DNA from: Lewinellaceae bacterium
Lineage (GTDB): Bacteria; Bacteroidota; Bacteroidia; Chitinophagales; Saprospiraceae
NCBI GenBank assembly: GCA_020636435.1
Contig: JACJXX010000001.1
Span: 3,117,001 to 3,181,000, forward strand
DNA length: 64,000 nt
Reading direction: 5' to 3'
A program made the position numbers and the translations under genes. Positions 17,795 to 26,600 of the stretch are shown here, one piece after another. The notes beneath the pieces are model-generated. The model ran no database searches and had not been told where the DNA came from. It worked only from the letters and a program-made list of their open reading frames with translations. Every line of letters starts with the position of its first letter. Within the stretch, counting starts at the first letter, position 1.

Positions 17795-20530
17795 CTATTC
17801 CTCCCGATACACCGTCGCGGGCCGGAATCCTTCCTTCAGCATCCTTTCCGCCGTCACCGAGCCGAAGAGCTGGATGAGGAAAGCCACCAGCCCCGTCCAG
17901 CCGGTTTGATGGCTGGCGCCGAGGCCGGTGCCGTCGTCGCCGTTGAAGTACTCATAGAACAGGAGGTGCTCCCGCCAGTGCGGATCGCGATGAAATTTTT
18001 CCTGGTCACCGTTGACCGGGCGCTTGCCTGCCGCATCGCGGCGGAATAAGCGGATCAGGCGGGTGGCGATCTCTTTGCTGACCTCGTAGAGGTTCATCAT
18101 CCGGCCGGAGCCCGTCGGGCATTCCACCTGAAAGTCGTTGCCGTAGTAGGTATAGAACTGGAGCAGCGCCCGGAGCAGCAGCGTATTGACCGGAAACCAG
18201 ACGGGGCCCCGCCAGTTGGAGTTCCCGCCGAACATCGGAGAGTCCGATTCGGCAGGGAGGTATTCCACCACGTACTTTTCATCATTCATAAAGAACTCAT
18301 AGGGTTCTTCGGCATAGTGGCGCGAGAGGGCGCGAATGCCGAAGGGGCTCAGAAATTCGCCTTCGTCGAGCAATCGATGCAGCACCCGGCGCAACTTCTC
18401 TTCACCGAGGATGGAAAACATCACCCGCCCGTTGGCGCTCACCCTCCGCGGATCGTGGATGCGCTGAAGCAACTCGGGGTGTTTTTCAAAACGGAACCTC
18501 GCCCGCTTTACGAGCCGCGGAAAACGCTGAATGATGCTGCTGTCCAGAACGGTGGTCGCACAAAGCGGCAATAAGCCTACCATCGACCGCACTTTGAGCC
18601 GGAGGGGGTCGCCGTTCGGTGGCCGCAACAGATCGTAGAAAAACCCGTCTTCCTCATCCCAAAGGTTTTCCTTATGCTCCCCCATGCGGTCCATGGCGGA
18701 AGCGATGTACAGGAAATGTTCGAAGAACTTCAACGCCATATCTTCGTAAACGGGGTCGTAGAGCGCCAGTTCCAGGGCCATTTCGAACATATTCTGGCAA
18801 TACAAGGCCATCCAGGCGGTACCGTCTGCCTGCTCGAGCTTGGCGCCGCCGGGCAGCGTTTCACTGCGGTCGAACACCCCGATGTTGTCCAGCCCGAGAA
18901 AGCCCCCCTCGAATACATTGCGGTCTTGCGGGTCTTTGCGGTTGACCCACCAGGTAAAGTTGAGCGTGAGCTTCTGGAAGGCGTTCTTTAGCCAGGGGAG
19001 GTCGCCGCTTCCCCGGCGCTGCTTTTCAATGCCGTAAACGAACAGCGTCGCCCAGGCGTGGACCGGCGGGTTGACGTCGTCGAAATTCCACTCGTAGGCC
19101 GGCAGCTGGCCGTTGGGGTGCAGGTACGTCTCCCGGAGCATCAGGCTGAGCTGCTCCTTGGCGAAATCGAGGTCCACCATGGCCAGGTTGATCGCCTGAA
19201 AAGCCAGGTCCCAGGCGGCATACCAGGGATATTCCCACTTGTCGGGCATCGAGATGATATCGGCGTTGAGCATGTGGACCCATCGCTCGTTGCGCGCCTT
19301 TTTCGGCTTCCGCATGTTTAGCGGATTGGCGCCGTGTTCTTCCAGCCATTGATCGAGGTCGTAGTAATAGTACTGTTTGGTCCACAGCATCCCTGCCAGC
19401 GCCTGCCGCATGATCGTTTTATCTTCGGCATCGAGCTGATCCGGGGTGATGGCCTGATAAAAAGCATCGGCCTCCTTTTGGCGATCCTGAAAAACCGCTT
19501 TGAACCCCTTGCCAAGCGGATTGCCCTTGTCCGGCAGGAGCGCCTGGCCCAGGGCCTGGGGAGCAATATTGCAGAAACGCAGGTGGATCACCTCGGTACT
19601 TCCCGCCTCAATCTCCAGCGCGTAATGGGCCGCCGCCTTGGTTCCCCGTTGCCGTGGATTGACGCTTTCTTTTTTCCCCTCCACGAGATAGTCGTTGATC
19701 CCGTCTTTTGTATAGTTGGACAGATTGGGTTCGTTAAACAAGAGCCGCTTATTGGTCTCATTTTCCGTAAACAACAGGGCGGCCGCCTCATTGGTGTACA
19801 AGTAATAGGGTTCCAGCTCCGGGTGGCGCACCTCGATCGCGTGGCCACCCTTCCAGCCGGCGGCGCGCAACTGCGGGATGGGGGCTTCTTCTGCCCATCG
19901 CCAGGTATTGCGGTACCAGAGCGTCGGCAGCACGTGTAAGGGCGCCGCCTCCGGGCCCCGGTTGGTCACAGTGATCCGCATTCCGATGTCGTCGGGGCCG
20001 GCCTTGGCATACTCGGCCACGATGTCGAAATAGCGGTTATCGTCAAAAATGCCCGTATCGAGCAGCTCGAACTCCGGCTCCTGCCGGCTGCGCTGCTGGT
20101 TGGCCGACAACAACTCCTCGTAGGGAAAAGGCTGTTGCGGATATTTGTACAGATACTTCATGTAGGAGTGCGTCGGCGTATTGTCGAGGTAGAAATAATA
20201 CTCCTTGACGTCTTCGCCGTGGTTGCCTTCGGGATTGGTCAATCCGAAAAGGCGCTCCTTGAGGAAGGGGTCGCGCCCGTTCCAGAGAGATAAGGCCAGG
20301 CACAGGCGCTGTTGGTGGTCGCAGATGCCCGCCAGCCCGTCCTCCCCCCAGCGGTAGGCGCGCGAGCGGGCCTGCTCATGGGTGAAGTACTTCCAGGCAG
20401 CCTGGTTGTCGCTGTAATCTTCCCGGACGGTGCCCCACTGCCGCTCGCTGAGGTAAGGGCCCCAGCGCAGCCAGGGAATCTGCCGCTGGTAAGCTTCCTG
20501 AATCCGTACTTGTTCGATGTTGCGCTTCAT
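17795..20530 (-). CDS. GH63-family (MGH1-like) glycosidase
   Basis: A 911-aa cytoplasmic protein (no signal peptide) of the large MGH1/GH63-like glycosidases with an (alpha/alpha)6 barrel. Typical stretches are WGTVREDYSDNQAAWKYF near the N-terminus and the acid-containing EYPWYAAWDLAFQA in the barrel. Further on come WRGPVWFPVNTLL and the closing DGTGLGASHQTGWTGLVAFLI. Relatives act on alpha-glucosides, such as mannosylglycerate or glucosylglycerate-type solutes, but the substrate cannot be assigned here. The start at 20530 is chosen because the 34 upstream in-frame residues overlap a toxin gene remnant. Confidence 0.88.
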   Translation of the reverse strand: MKRNIEQVRIQEAYQRQIPWLRWGPYLSERQWGTVREDYSDNQAAWKYFTHEQARSRAYRWGEDGLAGICDHQQRLCLALSLWNGRDPFLKERLFGLTNPEGNHGEDVKEYYFYLDNTPTHSYMKYLYKYPQQPFPYEELLSANQQRSRQEPEFELLDTGIFDDNRYFDIVAEYAKAGPDDIGMRITVTNRGPEAAPLHVLPTLWYRNTWRWAEEAPIPQLRAAGWKGGHAIEVRHPELEPYYLYTNEAAALLFTENETNKRLLFNEPNLSNYTKDGINDYLVEGKKESVNPRQRGTKAAAHYALEIEAGSTEVIHLRFCNIAPQALGQALLPDKGNPLGKGFKAVFQDRQKEADAFYQAITPDQLDAEDKTIMRQALAGMLWTKQYYYYDLDQWLEEHGANPLNMRKPKKARNERWVHMLNADIISMPDKWEYPWYAAWDLAFQAINLAMVDLDFAKEQLSLMLRETYLHPNGQLPAYEWNFDDVNPPVHAWATLFVYGIEKQRRGSGDLPWLKNAFQKLTLNFTWWVNRKDPQDRNVFEGGFLGLDNIGVFDRSETLPGGAKLEQADGTAWMALYCQNMFEMALELALYDPVYEDMALKFFEHFLYIASAMDRMGEHKENLWDEEDGFFYDLLRPPNGDPLRLKVRSMVGLLPLCATTVLDSSIIQRFPRLVKRARFRFEKHPELLQRIHDPRRVSANGRVMFSILGEEKLRRVLHRLLDEGEFLSPFGIRALSRHYAEEPYEFFMNDEKYVVEYLPAESDSPMFGGNSNWRGPVWFPVNTLLLRALLQFYTYYGNDFQVECPTGSGRMMNLYEVSKEIATRLIRLFRRDAAGKRPVNGDQEKFHRDPHWREHLLFYEYFNGDDGTGLGASHQTGWTGLVAFLIQLFGSVTAERMLKEGFRPATVYREE

Positions 20531-20546
20531 GCTGCTAAGGTAAGGA

Positions 20547-20669
20547 TTAATTGCAGCTCCGAACGAAGGGGCAATAAGTGGCATCCAATCCAAAATGCTG
20601 TTCGACATATTCCAGCAGCGCAGCATACTCATCTTTTGCGGAGGGCACCCATATAACAGGAAGGCTCAT
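20547..20669 (-). pseudogene. Truncated RelE/ParE-type toxin
   Basis: A 40-codon open frame starts with an ATG that overlaps the preceding antitoxin stop (ATGA). It reads like the first helices of a RelE/ParE toxin (VIWVPSAKDEYAALLEYVEQHFG), then runs out of homology and stops in DNA next to the glycosidase gene. The catalytic C-terminal half is missing, so it is a remnant. Confidence 0.6.
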
Positions 20670-20764
20670 TGCTGCAGCCTCTTTCTAAAAGTAGACATCA
20701 CTTTCTCATGGGGAATACCCTGGCCGGCGTCCAATGCCTGAATGGCAGATTCGAGCCTTTCTTT
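20666..20764 (-). pseudogene. 3' remnant of a type II antitoxin gene
   Basis: The last 32 codons of an antitoxin remain. They include IQALDAGQGIPHEKVMSTFRKRL, a typical end of ParD/RelB-like addiction antitoxins paired with RelE/ParE toxins. A stop codon lies in frame just upstream at 20765 and no start is available. The 4-bp overlap with the toxin remnant preserves the original operon layout. Confidence 0.55.
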
Positions 20765-20828
20765 CTAGCTACCGTTCTAATGTTGGACAGCCAGGTGGTG
20801 CTTCGTACACCGTACACAACCCCGGCAG

Positions 20829-21014
20829 CTATTGTCCAACGCTAGACGGGTAGCCTTCTTTCCGTGTTGAACTAAGCTCCTCCCAAAAATCCTCAGAAGC
20901 CGCCTCCGGCTGATATTTCATCCCGAAATCCAATAGGTTTTTGATGGCATGGATCAATTCCTCGTCCTTATTTCCAGACACGCCCGCGGAAGCGATGATT
21001 CCTATGGAATGCAC
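20829..21014 (-). pseudogene. Small unrecognised reading frame in a decayed region
   Basis: A 61-codon frame with a helical, charged C-terminal part (HAIKNLLDFGMKYQ, then FWEELSSTRKEG). I do not recognise it. It lies between toxin-antitoxin debris and a deletion-fused T9SS gene and may be the tail of another lost antitoxin-like gene. An inverted pair GTTGGACA/TGTCCAAC flanks positions 20782-20840 just downstream. The remainder of 20670-21203 shows nothing else that I can support. Confidence 0.3.
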
Positions 21015-21203
21015 GTCGATTAATTGTTATGAGGAAGAGAATGCCATCTCGCCCATAACCACCGGCAAAAGAGACGTCATCAGATCGCTGCGCTGAAAAA
21101 TTCTGCGAAGATTATTAAAATAGTTGCTAGATTTATCTGCACCATCAGTAGAACTATGGTATGCGCTCATAGGACGGTATTGTTCTTTAAATTTAAAAGG
21201 CAT

Positions 21204-21644
21204 ATGAAAAACACTGGACTTTTATGTCTTTTCTGGATGGGGCTTCTGATTCCGATGAAAGCCCAAATTACGATCACCAATGCTGTATTTCCGGCAGTGG
21301 GAGACACCCTGCATTATGTGGTAGACAATCAGCCAAATGGCATTGTCATGACGCCGCCAGGCGGTAGCCAGCAATGGGATTTTACCAACCTTCATCCTGT
21401 GTTTACCTGGCAACAAATTTTTCAGGACGCCCAGGCCGGGGCCGATTATGGATCTTTTCCGTCGGCTACTTTATTCTATCAAACCACCGTCCTGGGGCAG
21501 GAAGTGTTTCGCCAAACCTCCACAGAGGCGTCTGGTAAACTGGAAGAGTTATTGGATATCGCCAACCTGGAAAAAGGCGTTTATGTGTGCAAAATTTCGA
21601 ACGGCAGCGGGCAAATGGGGCAGGCGTTATTCATGAAGCAGTAG
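21204..21644 (+). pseudogene. Internally deleted T9SS cargo protein
   Basis: A 146-codon frame begins with a good signal peptide (MKNTGLLCLFWMGLLIPMKAQ). It continues with the N-terminus of a known Bacteroidota secreted type (AVGDTLHYVVDNQPNG, TPPGGSQQWDFTNL). It then jumps, around residue 95-105, into the end of a T9SS sorting domain (LGQEVFRQT, LEKGVYVCKISNG, LFMKQ). Proteins with this start are normally several hundred residues long, so a large in-frame internal deletion is inferred. It may still be expressed as a mini-protein. Confidence 0.55.
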
Positions 21645-21811
21645 CGTTGGGGATTGAAACTAAAGCTGAGTATATACACTATAGCCGCACCCAGCAAGGT
21701 GTATGGTGGCCACGCCTCCTCAACGTCGGCAACCGTTGAAAGAGTGGATTCCGGACGTTTTCGCACCAAAAGACTTAAGGGCGTACAAACCAGAATCGCC
21801 CCCAATTCCAT

Positions 21812-23671
21812 TTATTTTTTGTTTGCCAAAATTCTGTCAAAAGCCAAACCACTACTGCCTTCCCCTTTACCGGAAGTTTTACGAGCTCCAAACCACACGA
21901 AGACGCGACCGTTCTTCCAACGGGTCCGTTGATACGATTGATAAACCTGAGCCCCTTCTCTGGGCACTTCCTTTTCGTGGATGTAATAGGCATGTTTGTC
22001 TTTCAGGCCTTCTTTCAGTAAAGTAGTACGCGGCCGCACTTTTTCAGGTGGATCTTGATTCCCTTCCAGAATGCGCGGCATGGCAGCCCGTTGGAGTTGA
22101 ATTTCAGGAATATAATCTTCAATATGAACCGGAATAAAAGGAATCCAGTTTTCCGGTACCTGATTCATAATCTCATAGCGGATTTTTGCCTTGGCTTCTT
22201 CTTCTTCCGGCAAATCAATATCGAGTAAATTAGCTTTATCAATCAACTGTTGAAGGAAACTGTGATATTGTGCAGCTGCCCCTTGCCCAGATACCGATTC
22301 TCCATGAGGTAAGGGAATAATATTCTCTATCCCCCAAACCATATTGGCGATTTCATCGCGTATCAGAGCTACTTTTTCGACGGGTTTACTTTCCTGTATT
22401 TTCGGTACGCTTGGCAATAGTAGCAGACTGGTATCAGCCGGCACATTCTTTTTGCCTTCAATATTGATGGAATACAGATTCCAGCGATTCCAATCTTCAT
22501 CTCCTCCTCTGCCAGAGGCTTCGATCCAGAAATTTTCGCCAAATACATTGCATACCGATATACCTTTCACCTTGGCTATGGTGCCTACTGGTAGCTCATA
22601 AGGGATCAGATACCAATCGTTGGCATAAACCAAACCAAATTCAAGAAAAAGCAACTTGGATAATTCCTGCGTGCCGGGTTTGACAAAACTGAAATTAGTT
22701 TGACCCTCTTCAAAGGCCCACCAACGCGTATTTGGCATGCCGTCAAACATGACGGGGGTAGGCAGCATGGTATTGACTGTTTTGCCCATGACTTCATCCG
22801 CAGGTTTGGTATCCACCTCTCCCAGGGTTGTTATTTGTGGATCAAAATTGAAATTGTACCAGTCCAGATGACCGTGGTAATATTCTCTGGCTGTCAAAAC
22901 TTTTTCACCGTCTTTCTCAGGCGCGGAGCACTGAAACTGATATTCCAATTGGGAAGGCTTCCAGGCATTATCGTTCGGATCATGGGGTTGCAAAAAGAGT
23001 CCGTCAAACCATTCTACAAAAGGTTTGGTGACGACTTCCGGCTCTTCGATCAATAATTCACCTCCGGGCAAATCGCTAAGTAATTTGCCATTTTTAAGGT
23101 AAAGAAATAACTCCAGTCCGTCTACTGCTCTGCCCGCTACAGCCGCAAACTGCTGCCAGGTATCCGGATGCGCGCAGATGGCAGCATTTTTTTTATCTTC
23201 GGGGTCGGGTAATTTGATTGGAAAATTATCCAGACACAAATCCCATAATTGATTAAACAAACCTTCATTTTTCAATAACTTTTTCCATCGCTTGCTGGCC
23301 ATCAATCGCAAATCGAGCGAAATTTCCTGCTGAAAAACCGAAAAAGGCAAAACCTTTTGCTCGACCATTCCTTCCAGTGGAATATCTTCCGGAAAGGCCT
23401 GGGCAGCATTATCAGCAGCCTGATACTTAGTGAGTTGCGTGGTATCCAGCCGCACTTTAGCCATTACGGGCGATCCGGCATCATCGCCTTCAAATTCACC
23501 CATTTGCCATTGCTTGGTAAGCATCCAAAGCGCATCCCGCACTTCGGCTTTCAGGGCACGGTCAAAATTCTTCTTAACTCTTGGCCTGCCTTCCACCCGG
23601 TTCCACATCATCACAGTTGGGAAGGCGAATTTTTTTAAGAGTGGTTGGATATTATCAATTACGTATGGCAT
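21812..23671 (-). CDS. Conserved uncharacterised protein of the giant-protein operon (619 aa)
   Basis: Last gene of the six-gene reverse-strand operon. No signal peptide or membrane helix. The N-terminus carries a strongly conserved-looking block: MWNRVEGRPR (residues 22-31) and LWMLTKQWQMGEFEGDDAGSP (48-68). I recall very similar blocks in hypothetical proteins of actinobacteria and cyanobacteria. Tryptophan and acidic residues are abundant, and the C-terminus reads like a small beta domain (YYIHEKEVPREGAQVYQSYQ). Function unknown. It starts 14 bp after the 1906-aa gene, so the two are almost certainly translated from one mRNA and may work together. Confidence 0.9.
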   Translation of the reverse strand: MPYVIDNIQPLLKKFAFPTVMMWNRVEGRPRVKKNFDRALKAEVRDALWMLTKQWQMGEFEGDDAGSPVMAKVRLDTTQLTKYQAADNAAQAFPEDIPLEGMVEQKVLPFSVFQQEISLDLRLMASKRWKKLLKNEGLFNQLWDLCLDNFPIKLPDPEDKKNAAICAHPDTWQQFAAVAGRAVDGLELFLYLKNGKLLSDLPGGELLIEEPEVVTKPFVEWFDGLFLQPHDPNDNAWKPSQLEYQFQCSAPEKDGEKVLTAREYYHGHLDWYNFNFDPQITTLGEVDTKPADEVMGKTVNTMLPTPVMFDGMPNTRWWAFEEGQTNFSFVKPGTQELSKLLFLEFGLVYANDWYLIPYELPVGTIAKVKGISVCNVFGENFWIEASGRGGDEDWNRWNLYSINIEGKKNVPADTSLLLLPSVPKIQESKPVEKVALIRDEIANMVWGIENIIPLPHGESVSGQGAAAQYHSFLQQLIDKANLLDIDLPEEEEAKAKIRYEIMNQVPENWIPFIPVHIEDYIPEIQLQRAAMPRILEGNQDPPEKVRPRTTLLKEGLKDKHAYYIHEKEVPREGAQVYQSYQRTRWKNGRVFVWFGARKTSGKGEGSSGLAFDRILANKK

Positions 23672-23685
23672 AAAGTTTTGGGTTT

Positions 23686-26600
23686 TTAGCTTATTGGTTC
23701 GATATTGCTTATGGTCGTAGTTGCCTTTAAGGGCAAATCAGCGATATACATAGCCATGGTTATCGGATGCCGGGTGACGGGTGAAATCAGCGCTGGTAAA
23801 TACCGGGCATAGGGCGTCTTGTCTACCTGTGCGGGTTCCACTGCTCTGATCCGGGCCGAATCCAGCGTGAAATGCAACGCATCTACCAGATCATCCCATT
23901 GCCAGTTTCCTTCGAGTTGGGAAGGTGTCACCAAAAGCATGGTTTGCGGTGCTTCCGAATTGGGCCGATCGTAATGGAAGGAAAGCCCGGTGGTTTCTTT
24001 TTCTGTTGGAATGACCTCCGTCCACTCATCAATCAGCAGGCCACAGGCATAGCCAGGCGCTGCAGCCCCGATAGGTGTCAAAGCCGTATAGAGAAGATGT
24101 TCGCCATCTCTCAAATCAGTTTCTTCCGGGAATGGCAGGGCCAGCCAGTGATAATTTTCCGTTTGGAAGGGCAATTGTACCGGATGAATAGCAAACTTAC
24201 TTTCGTCGAGGTCAAATACTTCCCGCAGGAAGAAGCAGTTTTCTGCATGGTGCATTTTTTCCCGTACCCGGGCCGTACCGTGTAGCCAATCTTCTGCCGG
24301 ATCGAGGTATTTGGGATTGTGCTGATTTTTCAGATAATCGAGCAGATCGGTATTGTCCCAAACATTTTGCAATTCAAAGCTTTGTTGAGCTTCCAGATCA
24401 TAGCGTGGAATCAAGCGGAATTCCTCCCCGAAAATAGCTTTAGCTGCCGTTTCTATATTCTTGATTTGTGTTTCAGCATCCAAAGTCTCCAAATCTACCA
24501 GCAGGTCTGCTGCTGCCTTGGTTTGTTTTTTAGCCAGATCGTACAAGCCTTGTGCTCTCGGCTGGAGATCATCCAATACAAAGCGAACAATGCGCCTTTC
24601 TTCATCTGATAAGTCAACCTGCAAAACGTCATAATCACCCAGGTCGGCAACTTGCGTTCTGAAATTATTCAGCAACACAAATACGCCGGTAATGGTATTG
24701 GGCTGGATGATGCCTTTCAGGCCGTTCAACTTGTTGTCAAAGAGCCCTTTTTTGGCTTGCACAGCCGGCAAATCTATTATTGCCGGATCAGTATCCGTTG
24801 CAGAAATTAAACGCTCCATTTTCTGCAATTGCTCAATGGCATCGGGTGCCAGCGGATCAAAAACAGTTTCAAGTGCATTGTATTCCGTTTCTTTTTCTGT
24901 CAGGCGATCGATTACCACATCCACTTTTTTCCTAAGCCTGTTGGTGGTTTCCTGCCGCCAATTGTATAAATTGCCAAATCCGGTTTGGGCCAAACCAAAT
25001 CGGCCCAAATGATCCAGATTTATGATCATTTCGGTCAGGTAATTGTCTACATTAAGCCGGATATTTTCGGCAGCCAGCTCATCTGGTTCAGCGGGTAGGG
25101 CATTTAGCACATTAAGCACCCTACTGGTAAAATCGTTATCGAGATAGGTATTCAGATCATTGATCACATTTTCCACTCTTAATTTGTCCAGTGTAATCGT
25201 TGTTCTCTGCGTGCTACTGGCCTCGCTGGATATGGAAATATCTGTAGGTTTCAGATTGGGCGACTGCAAAACCAGTGCTCTCAGGCTTCGCACCAGCGAC
25301 ATAATTTCAAAGAGGGAATATTTTCCGGCATCCGTCGGGCGTTCGATGTATTCCAGCACCAGATGGGTATCCAGCCTTGGCGTAAGGTTTTTATAGATAT
25401 AATGAATGAGCCGGTCGTCAATGCGGGTCAGAGCGGCTTGTCCTGTATGATTGAGCAGATAAAGCAAATCTATGGGAGAAAACCCTAAAGTTTGCAAAGA
25501 AATCCAGGTTTCTTTTGTAGCATTATCTGTACGATCGGTATAGCGGCAAAGACATTGAACATCGTCCGGATCAGGCATCATATTAGCCAGCCATTGGTTT
25601 AGTGAAGGCTCAGCGGATTTTCTCGGATGATCGCTGTTATAAGGAATCGTCGGCACAAAATCAAAAGGAATCCCTATCCGGTGCGTGACCGTTGGGCCAC
25701 TGCGCGGCGTACTGATAATGTCCGGCGTTTGCGGGTAGCTTCCATTACTATAAGTTTCCAATACCCCCGCTGCCCGATCGTAATTGCCGATACAAACCTG
25801 GTGGACACTCTCCGCCATAGCCAGGTCGGCAATTGCATCTTCCATATTCATGATGACATCCAGCGCAGCATTGATAGCGGCCGTAATCTCGGCATCTGCA
25901 CTGGGCAATTTGCTGGTGGGTAGTCCAAAAGGATAAGATTTATTAGCAGATGTAGCCTGCTTTCTAACATGGTTGATCAGTTTTTTTCCATGGAGGACAT
26001 TGCGTGCTTCAATAGCTGAAATTGGGATGGTATCCGGATCAACGGAAGGATCGTTGTTTACATCCGTGTCCTTTATCCGATTGGCATTCAGGGAGAAGTT
26101 TTTACGGAGGGCATAGATATAATTGTCAATGCCTTTGTCTTTCAGATTTTGCTGATCGTGCAGGATGCGTTCAAATTTATAACCCAAGAGAGCGGCCAGG
26201 CTTTGTCCGTTTTGTATCCCTTCAATCAGGGACAAAGCCAGGCGTACTCTTTCTGACGACAGATTGACGGCCAATTCGCTGTTGTTATCTTCCTTTCCAT
26301 TGCTCAAAAAGGCATTGCGGAGTACCGCAGCCGATACGGCATGGTTAACGGAAGGGGCATGTATATATCCCGCATTGGCCTCATCTCTCACATAGTTTTT
26401 GGTAAAATCTTCTTTTAATTCTTCCGGTACCTCTACGGGCTCCAGAATTTTGTCCGTTTCCGGTTTTACATTTTCCAACCAACCAAAGGCGCCGACATAA
26501 ATTCCTTTTTTGATATTCAAGTCCTGTTCTTCCCCTTCTTCTTCTACCACCTGAGGCTGGTTATTGCGCATGAGCATGAGTTGTAGCCGAATCAGGCCCT

